The notes beneath the pieces are model-generated. The model was not told the origin of the DNA, did not search any database, and saw only the letters and a list, made by a program, of their open reading frames with translations. DNA of 64,000 bases from Bacteroidota bacterium (GTDB lineage: Bacteria; Bacteroidota; Bacteroidia; 2-12-FULL-35-15): assembly GCA_025963715.1 (NCBI GenBank), contig JAOQAG010000048.1:110344-174343 (forward strand), given 5' to 3'. Positions 17,250 to 25,051 of the stretch are shown here, piece by piece; the stretch's first letter is position 1, and the number at the start of each line of letters is the position of its first letter. Position numbers and translations under genes: made by a program.

Positions 17250-18728
17250 ATGAGCAAACTACTGATAATAGAAGACGACATGGACATGGGAACTCTTCTG
17301 AAACGATTTTTGACAAAAAACGGTTTTGAAGTAGAGACCGTAACCAATGGTAAAAGCGGCATCAATGCATTTGCAGCAAACCAGGCCGACCTGGTGCTTT
17401 GTGATTACCGCCTTGGCGATATGGAAGGCGTAGAAGTTTTAAAAAAAATAAAAGACATTGAGCCAACAGTTCCATTTATAATCATGACCGGTTATTCGGA
17501 TATCCGCACGGCGGTGAACGTGATGAAAGTAGGTGCGTTTGATTACCTGGCAAAACCCTTATTGCCGGATGAAACACTGCAGATCATCAGGCGTGCGCTG
17601 GCAGGTGGAACCCAGCTGGCAAACATTGTGGTGGATAAAGGCGAAAAAGAAGAACCGGTGCATGCTGTGAATACGGCTTCGAAGCCGAAATTAAACCCGG
17701 GAAAAAACGATTATGTGTTTGGGAAAAGTCCGCAATCAGCGGAATTGCTGCGCCAGATAGAGCTGGTAGCACCTACCAATTACAGCGTGATTATTTACGG
17801 GGAAAGCGGTGCCGGAAAAGAGGCGATCGCACAAACCATTCATAGAAAAAGCAAGCGTGCAAAACAACCATTCATTGCAATGGATTGCGGCGCTATGTCG
17901 AAAGAGCTGGCAGGCAGCGAATTGTTCGGGCACGAAAAAGGCTCGTTTACAGGAGCGCTTGCTACAAAGATCGGGCATTTTGAGCTGGCAAACGGTGGAA
18001 CGATCTTTTTGGATGAGATCGCTAATTTGCCGTACGACGTGCAATCATCGCTGTTACGCGTGGTACAGGAACGTAAGGTAAAACGCATCGGCGGAAGCAA
18101 AGAAATTCCGATTGATGTGCGCATTATTGTAGCGAGTAACGAAAACCTGAACGATGCTTACAAAAAAGGAAAATTCAGAGAAGATCTGTATCACCGTTTT
18201 AATGAGTTTCATTTAACGGTTTCCGCTTTGCGCGAACGCAAAGAAGATATTTTGATGTATGCAAAATACTTTTTAGCGATCGCTAACCAGGAGCTGGATA
18301 AAAATGTACAGGGATTTACTCCGGAAGTGGAAGAATTATTTATGCGTTATCCATGGTATGGTAATTTGCGGGAAATGAAAAATGTGATCCGCCGTTCGGT
18401 ATTATTAACGGAAGGTTCTTTTGTGGAAGCAAAATCATTGCCGTTTGAGATCTCCAATTATACACGTACTACCATGGCGATCGACGATCCGAACGAACAT
18501 GTGCCGATGCCGCAATACCAGTATCAGCAACCGGTTGCAACAGAAAAAGCGCCGGAGCCAATGCTGCGCGATGAAAAACCGGATTTGAAATCGGTGGCGC
18601 TGGGTGCTGAATACGACCTGATCATTAAAGTGCTGAAAGAAGTAAATTATAATAAAAGCAAAGCTGCTAAAGTATTGAACATTGATCGCAAGACCCTGTA
18701 CAATAAAATGAAAGCATATAACATGTAG
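17250..18728 (+). CDS. Sigma-54-dependent response regulator (NtrC family)
   Basis: 492 residues. The receiver (1-120) has Asp52 and Lys104-type motifs. The AAA+ activator domain (about 150-395) has Walker A GESGAGKE at 184-191 and the sigma-54 contact loop GSFTGA at 231-236. The C-terminal Fis-type helix-turn-helix (about 455-490) reads KAAKVLNIDRKTLYNKM. When phosphorylated, such proteins hydrolyse ATP to open RpoN-bound promoters. The next gene, 6 bases on, encodes a receiver-PAS-kinase of NtrB type, its likely partner. RpoN itself is encoded at 46837. Confidence 0.95.
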   Translation: MSKLLIIEDDMDMGTLLKRFLTKNGFEVETVTNGKSGINAFAANQADLVLCDYRLGDMEGVEVLKKIKDIEPTVPFIIMTGYSDIRTAVNVMKVGAFDYLAKPLLPDETLQIIRRALAGGTQLANIVVDKGEKEEPVHAVNTASKPKLNPGKNDYVFGKSPQSAELLRQIELVAPTNYSVIIYGESGAGKEAIAQTIHRKSKRAKQPFIAMDCGAMSKELAGSELFGHEKGSFTGALATKIGHFELANGGTIFLDEIANLPYDVQSSLLRVVQERKVKRIGGSKEIPIDVRIIVASNENLNDAYKKGKFREDLYHRFNEFHLTVSALRERKEDILMYAKYFLAIANQELDKNVQGFTPEVEELFMRYPWYGNLREMKNVIRRSVLLTEGSFVEAKSLPFEISNYTRTTMAIDDPNEHVPMPQYQYQQPVATEKAPEPMLRDEKPDLKSVALGAEYDLIIKVLKEVNYNKSKAAKVLNIDRKTLYNKMKAYNM

Positions 18729-18734
18729 AAATTT

Positions 18735-20174
18735 ATGGAAGAGGCTAAAAGTATCAGGGTATTGCTTGTTGAGGATGATCAGGATGATTATATTTTATTT
18801 AAAGAAAATTTAGATGAGATAAAAGTTAATTCCTATACGCTTACATGGGCCAGTACATACGAGAAAGCGCTGGCGCTGATCAAAAACGACGATCACGATA
18901 TTTATTTTTTCGATTACCTGTTGGGTGCCAGAACCGGGCTTGACCTGATCCAGGAATGCTTAAAAGCAGGAGTGGATGCACCGATCATTATTTTAACGGG
19001 ATTGGGAAATCAGCAAACGGATTTAAAATCGATGGAGCTGGGTGCCGCGGATTACCTGGTAAAAGCGGAGATTGATGTGGAAAAACTGGAGCGCAGCATC
19101 CGCTATTGCATTGAGCAAAGCAGGATGCTGAAAAAAGTAAAAACGAGTGAAACGAAATTCAAAAGTATTTTTGAAAATTCGCACGATGTGATCTACATTT
19201 CCAATGAAGCAGGGAAGATGCTGGACATCAATAAATCGGCAGAGCGCTTGTTTGGCTACACGCGCGAAGAAATATTGAGCATGGATGCATCGCAGCTGTA
19301 CGCGAATGTGCAGGATCGCGAAAAATTTATTAAAGAAATAAGTTTGAATGGCAGCTGTGCTAATTTTGAAGTGGTGCTGCTGGATAAATCCGGTGCAAAA
19401 AAATATTGTACGCTTACGGCCAACATTCAAAAAACGGATGAAGGCGAAGTGTATTACCAGGGAATTATCCATGATATGACCATGCGTAAAAAAGTGGAGC
19501 ATGATCTGATCATCGCTGAAAAGTTGGCCATTGCAGGAAAAATTGCACGCACACTGGCGCATGAAGTGCGCAACCCTTTAACAAATATTAACCTGTCGGT
19601 GGAGCAGTTGGAGGAATATATCCATGATGAAAATTACACGCCTTATTTTGAGATCATCAAACGGAACAGCAAGCGCATTAATGCATTGGTAACGGAGTTG
19701 ATTGAAAATTCAAAACCTACGGAACTGAATGGTGTTACGGTGTTGGTGGAAACCATTTTGCAAAACACGGTGGACCTGGCGCGTGACCGTGCGAAATTGA
19801 AGAACATAGAGATCATTACGGAATTTGATTGGAAGGATGAAAAGATCGTGGCGGATGAATCGAAGCTGACGATCGCATTTTTAAATATCCTGATCAACGC
19901 AATTGAAGCGGTAGAGGCAAACAAAGGAGTGATCAGGATCGTTGCCAGTTCGGGCAATAAAAAATGTTTTATTACAATCGAGGACAATGGCTGCGGTATT
20001 GATGACGAACATCTCACAAAAGTATTTGACCCTTATTTTACAAGTAAACCTACCGGAATGGGCCTGGGATTGGCCACTACACGCAATATTATTCAAACAC
20101 ACCACGGCAAGATCGAATTGCAAACGGAACTGAACAAGGGAACGAAATTTAATATCGAGCTGGAATTGGCATAA
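18735..20174 (+). CDS. Receiver-PAS-histidine kinase (NtrB-like)
   Basis: 479 residues. An N-terminal receiver (Asp60 in YFFDYLLG) is followed by a PAS domain (about 135-250). HisKA has His276 in LAHEVRNPLTNI, the form found in NtrB-type kinases. The ATPase domain carries NILINAIEA, DNGCGID and GMGLGLATTRN. No membrane segment. Having the receiver in front of PAS suggests it is itself a phosphorelay target that controls the activator encoded just upstream. The start codon is 6 bases after the previous stop, so the two genes form one transcript. Confidence 0.93.
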   Translation: MEEAKSIRVLLVEDDQDDYILFKENLDEIKVNSYTLTWASTYEKALALIKNDDHDIYFFDYLLGARTGLDLIQECLKAGVDAPIIILTGLGNQQTDLKSMELGAADYLVKAEIDVEKLERSIRYCIEQSRMLKKVKTSETKFKSIFENSHDVIYISNEAGKMLDINKSAERLFGYTREEILSMDASQLYANVQDREKFIKEISLNGSCANFEVVLLDKSGAKKYCTLTANIQKTDEGEVYYQGIIHDMTMRKKVEHDLIIAEKLAIAGKIARTLAHEVRNPLTNINLSVEQLEEYIHDENYTPYFEIIKRNSKRINALVTELIENSKPTELNGVTVLVETILQNTVDLARDRAKLKNIEIITEFDWKDEKIVADESKLTIAFLNILINAIEAVEANKGVIRIVASSGNKKCFITIEDNGCGIDDEHLTKVFDPYFTSKPTGMGLGLATTRNIIQTHHGKIELQTELNKGTKFNIELELA

Positions 20175-20185
20175 TTTCCCGTTTG

Positions 20186-20193
20186 TACATTTG
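20186..20193 (+). promoter_or_regulatory. Candidate TAnnTTTG promoter
   Basis: TACATTTG, with a TTG 17 bases upstream (20166-20168), resembles the Bacteroidota housekeeping promoter. It would give the gene at 20333 a leader of about 130 bases that contains the hairpin at 20246-20278. Confidence 0.35.
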
Positions 20194-20245
20194 AAAAAAT
20201 AAAATACCTTTATCCCGTTTTCCGGCGTACTCTCCCCAAGGCCGG

Positions 20246-20278
20246 GACTGAAACAAGATCTGTTTCAGCTTTTTTTTA
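20246..20278 (+). terminator. Intrinsic terminator or attenuator
   Basis: Stem CTGAAACA/TGTTTCAG around AGATC, then eight T. It may end the kinase transcript. If the promoter at 20186 is real, it would also sit in the leader of the next gene. Confidence 0.75.
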
Positions 20279-20332
20279 TTCTCTATTTTTAATAAACCGC
20301 ACCATTAACCCGGATAAAACTGCATACTCCTA

Positions 20333-20692
20333 ATGAAAAACGAATTAGATATCCATAATAACGAGCAGCTGAAAGGCCGGATCTCCCTGAAACTGCAGGT
20401 GGACAAAAGCCTGGAAGAATTCTGTGAGAAAAAATTTGAAAATTATAACCGTGATCAATTTGAAGCGGTTGCTATAAAATTCCATTACGGTGATGAGGTG
20501 CTGGTTACGTTGTATGCGCTTGATAAAGTGCGGCAGGAGGGAACAACCTTTAATCCTAAAAAATTACCGATCAAAAAATTCAAGAGTACTTCTTTTGAGC
20601 TGTATGATATTTTACTGTTTGTAAAAGAGTTTAATGTAACGCTTACTACGGGCAATTACAGGATCCAGGACATGGAAGTGATTAATAAATAA
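20333..20692 (+). CDS. Small cytoplasmic protein of unknown function
   Basis: 119 residues, soluble, mixed alpha/beta, with many Lys and Glu. Phrases such as SLEEFCEKKFENYNRDQFEAVAIK do not match a family I know. The coding sequence is clean, has normal composition, and ends immediately before a repeat composite. No functional guess is made. Confidence 0.6.
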   Translation: MKNELDIHNNEQLKGRISLKLQVDKSLEEFCEKKFENYNRDQFEAVAIKFHYGDEVLVTLYALDKVRQEGTTFNPKKLPIKKFKSTSFELYDILLFVKEFNVTLTTGNYRIQDMEVINK

Positions 20693-20693
20693 G

Positions 20694-20939
20694 TTCAAAG
20701 TTGTTATTAAGGCGCAATGCGAAAGTTCCAATTCGGAAGTTTGCTGTGTTTTGATGCTGTGTTATTTCACCACATAAGGCACAAAAGAAAACATAAGGTG
20801 TTGCCCGGTTTGCTGTCATCCCGAACCAACAATTTTCTTTTCCTTCTTCCTTTTTTTCTCCTTTTTCTTAGTGCTTTAGTGGTAAAAATCCGTTCCGTAG
20901 GAACCACACAGCAAAACTTTGAACTTTAAACTTTGAACT
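20694..20939. repeat. Composite intergenic element bounded by inverted GTTCAAA words
   Basis: The left end reads AAGTTCAAAGTT...GTTTGCTGTG. The right end is its reverse (CACAGCAAAACTTTGAAC, repeated). Between them lie one ACCACATAAGGCACAAAAG word and a truncated GTCATCCCG palindrome. The right end abuts the terminator at 20940. Confidence 0.7.
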
Positions 20940-20983
20940 AAAAAAAGCGCGCTCTTACAATTTTGTAGTGCGCGCTTTTTTTC
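20940..20983. terminator. Bidirectional intrinsic terminator
   Basis: Arms AAAAAAGCGCGC and GCGCGCTTTTTT, with an inner TTACAA/TTGTAG stem. It serves the - gene ending at 20997. Confidence 0.85.
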
Positions 20984-20996
20984 AATGAGAGGGCTT

Positions 20997-21404
20997 TTAT
21001 TTAAGTCCGTACAATTCCACATGTGCCTTTTGATCCGCCATGTTCGGGTATGTTTTGTATTTGAACACAACTTTGCTGATCGAACTTTTATCTTTTACAT
21101 CGATCACGCGTGTTTCTGAACCGGCTTTTAAGCTGCTTTTTACAGCAATGTTATCTACATCTCCTGATTCGTAATATACTTCTAACGATTCAAGATCAAG
21201 GTTGGCATCGGTTACTTTTAATTTAATGGATTTGAATTTATCAGCACCCAATACAACAATAGATTCGTTTTCCATTTTAAAGCTTGCGGTAACTTCACCG
21301 ATCTTGTGCCAGCCTGGTTTATCGCTGATCACTACTCCCGGTTTTTGTGCTTTACTTACGTGAGCTGCTACGAGCACAAGTAACATTAAAATTGCTTTTT
21401 TCAT
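20997..21404 (-). CDS. Small secreted protein resembling DUF2541
   Basis: 135 residues with a signal peptide of about 19 residues (ends KAQ). The mature part is a single beta-rich domain: WHKIGEVTASF, a middle KSIKLKVTDANLDLESLEV and a late SETRVIDVK...ISKVVFKYKT. This order resembles DUF2541-type periplasmic domains, but the assignment is by eye. A TGGCAT-N5-TT promoter-like motif lies at 21455-21470. Confidence 0.7.
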   Translation of the reverse strand: MKKAILMLLVLVAAHVSKAQKPGVVISDKPGWHKIGEVTASFKMENESIVVLGADKFKSIKLKVTDANLDLESLEVYYESGDVDNIAVKSSLKAGSETRVIDVKDKSSISKVVFKYKTYPNMADQKAHVELYGLK

Positions 21405-21454
21405 AATGTATAATTTTTTAGTTTTTAGTAATTGTTTGATTGTATCTGAGGTAT

Positions 21455-21470
21455 ATAAAACAATATGCCA
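21455..21470 (-). promoter_or_regulatory. TGGCAY-N5-TT promoter-like motif
   Basis: TGGCATATTGTTTTAT, about 50-65 bases before the ATG at 21404. The spacing matches a sigma-54 -24/-12 site, but TA replaces the usual GC. Confidence 0.45.
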
Positions 21471-21534
21471 TGTGGAGGGGCGCTTGCTCCTGCGGAGCAG
21501 CTTCTGATGACACTATTTTTAACTAAAAAAAATT

Positions 21535-21639
21535 CACCACATAAGGCACAAAAGAAAACATAAGAGCAGGGTCTGACATGCCAACGTAATTTGTTTTAAC
21601 ACGCTTCGCCTTATGTTTTCTTTTGTGCCTTATGTGGTG
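21535..21639. repeat. Inverted pair of ACCACATAAGGCACAAAAG
   Basis: Two 30-base arms (start CACCACATAAGGCAC, end GTGCCTTATGTGGTG) pair perfectly around 45 bases. A GTCATCCCGGG half-element (21688-21720) and a reverse GTTCAAA word array (21766-21805) follow before the next terminator. Confidence 0.85.
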
Positions 21640-21805
21640 GAAAAATATACAGCATCTGCGCGGCAATAATAAATTTATTTTTTTAATTGGCAGATCCCGG
21701 GTCGGCGCCCGGGATGACAGTGCAGAGAGAGATTGATTTCCAATCCAGCAAACGCAGCATCTGCGCAAGGCAAACTTTAAACTTTCCAACTTTAAACTTT
21801 GAACT

Positions 21806-21838
21806 AAAAAAGGATCGCCAATATTGACGATCCTTTTT
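21806..21838. terminator. Bidirectional intrinsic terminator
   Basis: Arms AAAAAGGATCG and CGATCCTTTTT around a further paired CCAATATTGA. It ends the - gene at 21858. A word array touches it on the left. Confidence 0.85.
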
Positions 21839-21857
21839 AATCCAATTGGAAATTATT

Positions 21858-22733
21858 TTAGTTAATAACCACTAAATATTTACTGGTGCTCCAGAATTTT
21901 TCAGGTTGAGTAATACGTAAGTTGGTGTATTTATCATCTGCATCTTTGTCCAACACATAGGAATCAGAAGGATGCTCGCTTACAACAGTTGCTTTTTTGC
22001 TGTTGATAGGAATGGTCATTACTTGTGTATAATCGATTTTTGTGAAGTTGGCAGCGCTTACATCACCGTTGATTTTGGAAGTTTTACCCATTCCAAGTAA
22101 GCCGCCTTTTCTATCAATTACTTTCTTTTCTTCCAGGTCTTTTGATTTTCCAACTACATAATAAGCAGTGTGCAACGAAGCTGTTTGTGCAGCAATGGTA
22201 GACGATTGTGAGCTGTTGTTGGTTGTTAATGTATCAACAGATGTTTTTAAGGTTGCCACTTGTTCGTTCAATGAATTTAATTTTGCATTCAATGAATCCA
22301 GCTCTGCATTTTTTTGAGTGATCTGTTCGTTTAAGCTGGCGATCATTTTCTCAAATTGTTTAATGTTCAGTGCATTTTTTTTCAATTTTTTGTTCAGGCT
22401 GGCAATTTTTTGTCTGTTTTGATCCAGGATATCATTGATCGCAGCAATCTGTGAATTGATGTGTTCTTTCATTCCGCCTTTTAATTCGCCTTTTTGACGG
22501 GAAACATCCGAAGAGATCACATTTTGTTTGATCGCAACGGAATCTATATTATTTTCAATTTCATTAAAGGAAGTTAAAAATTCGCCGATCGCCGAATCAC
22601 GTGTTGCCAGAACAGTATTGATCGAATCTACTTTGCGGTCGTATTCTTTTTTTTGAGCTTCCTCGTTATTGTTACATGCAGTTCCGAATAAGATCATTAC
22701 TCCTGCTATGATTGGGGCCAATTGTGTTTTCAT
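21858..22733 (-). CDS. Coiled-coil lipoprotein of unknown function
   Basis: 291 residues. A lipoprotein signal with lipobox LFGTAC puts the acylated Cys near residue 20. Residues about 70-170 form a long coiled coil (SLNKKLKKNALNIKQFEKM, then repeated LNEQ/LNAKLNSL heptads). A small C-terminal beta domain (about 185-291) follows, with AYYVVGKSKDLEEKKVI. The length of the coil would let it span part of the periplasm. I recognise the build from other Bacteroidota genomes but not a function. A TGGCAT-N5-TT motif lies at 22783-22798. Confidence 0.8.
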   Translation of the reverse strand: MKTQLAPIIAGVMILFGTACNNNEEAQKKEYDRKVDSINTVLATRDSAIGEFLTSFNEIENNIDSVAIKQNVISSDVSRQKGELKGGMKEHINSQIAAINDILDQNRQKIASLNKKLKKNALNIKQFEKMIASLNEQITQKNAELDSLNAKLNSLNEQVATLKTSVDTLTTNNSSQSSTIAAQTASLHTAYYVVGKSKDLEEKKVIDRKGGLLGMGKTSKINGDVSAANFTKIDYTQVMTIPINSKKATVVSEHPSDSYVLDKDADDKYTNLRITQPEKFWSTSKYLVVIN

Positions 22734-22782
22734 AATTTTTTATTTTTTAATTAAAGAGATTTAGTTTATTTACATCTCCACA

Positions 22783-22798
22783 ATTAAAAAATATGCCA
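22783..22798 (-). promoter_or_regulatory. TGGCAY-N5-TT promoter-like motif
   Basis: TGGCATATTTTTTAAT, 50-65 bases before the ATG at 22733; same geometry as the other copies. Confidence 0.45.
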
Positions 22799-22881
22799 GT
22801 ACGGTAGTTCGCTGTAAATCAGGTTGTACCGAACGGGGCGTGATTTTTATTGTTCTACAAACTGTGGATTTTTTTACCGGT

Positions 22882-23012
22882 TTAACACAGAGGGCTCAGA
22901 GGATACGGAGTTTCGCAGAGCTATGTGCTTTTTCTCGCAAAGGCGCAAAGTCCGCAAAGCTGTGTATGAAATGCTGTGTGTTTTTTCTCGCAGAGACGCA
23001 GAGCAGAAGCCT
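22882..23012 (+). repeat. GCAGAGACGCAGAG/GCAAAGCTGTGTG repeat
   Basis: Runs of ACACAGAGGGCTCAGAG, CGCAAAGGCGCAAAG and CGCAGAGACGCAGAG joined by GCTGTGTG. The same family is at 32757-32840 and, reversed, at 62690-62785. Open frames here only translate the repeat. Confidence 0.75.
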
Positions 23013-23040
23013 TTCTGTATTCAATAAATTTTAAACTGAC

Positions 23041-23137
23041 TATTATACAGCTTACATACAGATTCGTAAATTTGTATTCATTCGTAATTTGTAATACACA
23101 CAGATTCGTAGTTTCGTTCCTGTTCGTTATCTGTACA
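23041..23137 (+). repeat. GATTCGTA word array and shared leader
   Basis: Variants of CAGATTCGTAAATTTGTA and TTCATTCGTAATTTGTAA, ending in CTGTTCGTTATCTGTACA. The last part matches 4979-5021. Both lie immediately upstream of a gene for a secreted product. Confidence 0.6.
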
Positions 23138-23195
23138 CGGCATGTTTATGGTTTTAATTAATTGTATAATGCATAACCATAAACGTAATATGATC

Positions 23196-23414
23196 ATGAA
23201 AAAGACAATATTGATAGCAACAGGTGTATTGATCACATTGATGGCACCGGCGCAGGTAAATAAAAGAGATACGGTGAGGGTGGATACTGTTAACATTGAA
23301 AAAATAAAAAAAATGCCCATGGATTCCATTCCGGGTAAAATGCCGATCAAAAAAACACCGGAAGATGTTCCTCAAAAAGGGAAAAAAGAACAACCGATCA
23401 GGAAAGAAGGATAA
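23196..23414 (+). CDS. Very small secreted Lys/Pro-rich protein
   Basis: 72 residues: a signal peptide (MKKTILIATGVLITLM, cut near A-Q-V) and a charged mature tail of about 50 residues rich in Lys, Pro, Asp and Met, with no cysteine. ATG at 23196 gives the classical MKK start; ATG at 23190 is two codons earlier. An upstream in-frame ATG at 23142 would spoil the signal peptide. No family recognised. Confidence 0.6.
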   Translation: MKKTILIATGVLITLMAPAQVNKRDTVRVDTVNIEKIKKMPMDSIPGKMPIKKTPEDVPQKGKKEQPIRKEG

Positions 23415-23415
23415 A

Positions 23416-23470
23416 TAGGATTACTGATTACTGATTTCTGATGTGCAGATTTCTGATTTATTGTGCGCAG
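23416..23470 (+). repeat. ACTGATTTCTGATGTGCAG word array
   Basis: Variants of GATTACTGATT and TCTGATGTGCAGATT directly after a stop codon, the same word as at 3090-3130. The motif AATGAAATCGGGAAGTTTA follows at about 23502. Confidence 0.6.
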
Positions 23471-23543
23471 AAAAGCCTTTGTTATGACATTCTAATATTT
23501 AAATGAAATCGGGAAGTTTATACCAAATGCTTTTATTTTGTAT

Positions 23544-23656
23544 GGTTATGTTGCAGAACATTATTGTTTATGGAAACAGAAATACTTTCTTAAGCTGTCA
23601 TCCCGGGTCAAGCCCGGGATGACAGTATTATTTGTGAATATTGTAAAATAATTTCA
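23544..23656. repeat. MITE-like hairpin element, short form
   Basis: The left end ATGTTGCAGAACATTATT...GGAAACAG and the right end ...GTGAATATTGTAAAAT are imperfect inverted ends. The core is a single CTGTCATCCCGGG..CCCGGGATGACAG palindrome. Longer or related copies lie at 38244-38425, 53574-53757 and 58878-58998. Confidence 0.75.
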
Positions 23657-23728
23657 TCTTTTTAGTACAAAGTCCCCGATACTCATTAATATTTAAATTT
23701 GTACAAATTTAATTTCATTTACCGCATA

Positions 23729-23767
23729 AAAAAACAGCTTATTATTTTTCAATAATAAGCTGTTTTC
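23729..23767. terminator. Bidirectional intrinsic terminator
   Basis: Arms AAAACAGCTTATTATT and AATAATAAGCTGTTTT around TTTC, T-rich on both sides. It serves the - gene ending at 23784. Confidence 0.88.
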
Positions 23768-23783
23768 AATTTTTAGTTTCGTA

Positions 23784-24239
23784 TTAAAGCACTTTCACAT
23801 TATCTCTTAATAATTTTATTTTATCGTGGGAGTTTTGTAAATTATTTTGTTGCAGGATCACTACTTCGCGACTTCTTTTTGCAAATTCATCTGATTTTAA
23901 CACATCGCGGTAAGCTTCCAGTGCAGCATCTTCTCCAAACTCGCAGGAAGCAAGAATGGCTTTACGGTCTTTACCGGACAATGCTGCTTTAATGTCCATC
24001 CAGGCACGGTATACTTTTCCCGAAGTGGTTGTTCCTTCCGCCGGAGCTCCGCCTAAACCGGTAACTTCCGCGATCAGCTCATTTTTGTATTTCTGGCTTT
24101 CCTGCGCCATGTTTCCAAAAATACTTTTAAATTCCTGCTCCGTTGTTTCCTTTGCAGCTTTTTCGTAGCCTTCAATTCTGTCGTTATTAATTTTGATCAG
24201 CTCATTTAATAATGAGATCGTTTTATCTTTTGTTTCCAT
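23784..24239 (-). CDS. PA2169-type four-helix-bundle protein (DUF2383)
   Basis: 151 residues. Four amphipathic helices in the ferritin-like arrangement of the PA2169/DUF2383 family: LLNELIKINNDRIEGYEKAA, then a second helix with GNMAQESQKYKNEL, a GGAPAEGTTTSGKVYRAWMD loop, CEFGEDAALEAYRDVL and a last helix with QQNNLQNSHDKI. It is cytoplasmic; members occur in stress-response clusters and their activity is not settled. A TGGCAT-N5-TT motif lies at 24283-24298. The DUF4142 lipoprotein gene upstream is separately terminated. Confidence 0.88.
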   Translation of the reverse strand: METKDKTISLLNELIKINNDRIEGYEKAAKETTEQEFKSIFGNMAQESQKYKNELIAEVTGLGGAPAEGTTTSGKVYRAWMDIKAALSGKDRKAILASCEFGEDAALEAYRDVLKSDEFAKRSREVVILQQNNLQNSHDKIKLLRDNVKVL

Positions 24240-24282
24240 AATGTATGTTTTTAGGATTTATAATGATTCGTGCTATCGGATT

Positions 24283-24298
24283 GTAAAGATTTATGCCA
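24283..24298 (-). promoter_or_regulatory. TGGCAY-N5-TT promoter-like motif
   Basis: TGGCATAAATCTTTAC, about 45-60 bases before the ATG at 24239. Confidence 0.45.
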
Positions 24299-24337
24299 GA
24301 TAATGCGTTTGAGGACATTTATGAACATCCTGTTAAT

Positions 24338-24366
24338 AAAAAAAGAGGCCCGGAAGCCTCTTCTAT
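24338..24366 (-). terminator. Intrinsic terminator
   Basis: Stem AAGAGGC/GCCTCTT with a T-run on the minus strand. It ends the DUF4142 gene at 24417 before the PA2169-like promoter. Confidence 0.75.
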
Positions 24367-24416
24367 TAATTTTTTTATGATGCAAATTTTCTGGTACTTA
24401 TTTTTTTACGATCAAA

Positions 24417-24998
24417 CTATTTATGCATTGCCTGGCAATTCATTGCATGATCGAGGTGTGTTCTCAATGCCGGTAATGTTGTGCTTGCCCAGTTACGGAT
24501 ATCTGCATCCTGTGCATCGATGGATGCTTTCTCAAATTTCGTAATGGCATCTTTGTGTCCGTCCACCATCATGGAAGTATATTTTTTATCAAAATTATTT
24601 CCGGATTCATTCATCAGTTTTGTATATGCATCCTGTCCGTCTTTTGATATAGAGCCGGGGAGTGTGATCGATTTGCTTGCCGCCAGTGCCTGCAATTCGT
24701 TCAATGATTTATTGTGGTCATCCTGCATCATTTTCGCCAGTTCTTTTACATCAGCGGAGCTGGATTGTGCTAATGCAAGCTGGCTCAATTGAATTTCTTC
24801 CAGGTTAATTTCTGCTGCATCCACAAGAAATTGCGCATCTTTTGCTTTTGCATCGTCAAATTTTGCATCGTTATGATCTTCGGCTACTTCTTTTGTATCC
24901 TCTGGTTTATTGGAACAGGAGAAAAGTCCGATGCTTAAAAAGCAAATGAATGCTCCTTTTATGATAATAGTTCCCATAATTTGTTTTTTAGTCTTCAT
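24417..24998 (-). CDS. DUF4142 lipoprotein
   Basis: 193 residues. A basic N-terminus and hydrophobic segment end in lipobox LFSC (Cys28). The DUF4142 helical domain (about 50-190) is recognisable from DAQFLVDAAEINLEEIQLSQLA, then KMMQDDHNKSLNEL, and late FDKKYTSMMVDGHKDAI. DUF4142 proteins are ferritin-like envelope helical bundles of unknown activity, often stress-linked. A paralogue is at 52364. A TGGCAC-N5-TT motif lies at 25034-25049. Confidence 0.9.
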   Translation of the reverse strand: MKTKKQIMGTIIIKGAFICFLSIGLFSCSNKPEDTKEVAEDHNDAKFDDAKAKDAQFLVDAAEINLEEIQLSQLALAQSSSADVKELAKMMQDDHNKSLNELQALAASKSITLPGSISKDGQDAYTKLMNESGNNFDKKYTSMMVDGHKDAITKFEKASIDAQDADIRNWASTTLPALRTHLDHAMNCQAMHK

Positions 24999-25033
24999 TT
25001 TTGCGTTGTTTTTATGTTAGTATACCATCAGCA

Positions 25034-25049
25034 AAAAAGAAATGTGCCA
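25034..25049 (-). promoter_or_regulatory. TGGCAY-N5-TT promoter-like motif
   Basis: TGGCACATTTCTTTTT, about 36-51 bases before the ATG at 24998. The TGGCAC half is a perfect sigma-54 -24 element. Confidence 0.5.
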
Positions 25050-25051
25050 GA

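Noticed and set aside
23142..23189. Upstream ATG at 23142 as the start of the small secreted protein
   Set aside because: It would add 18 residues before a classical MKK signal peptide and lies in the shared leader.
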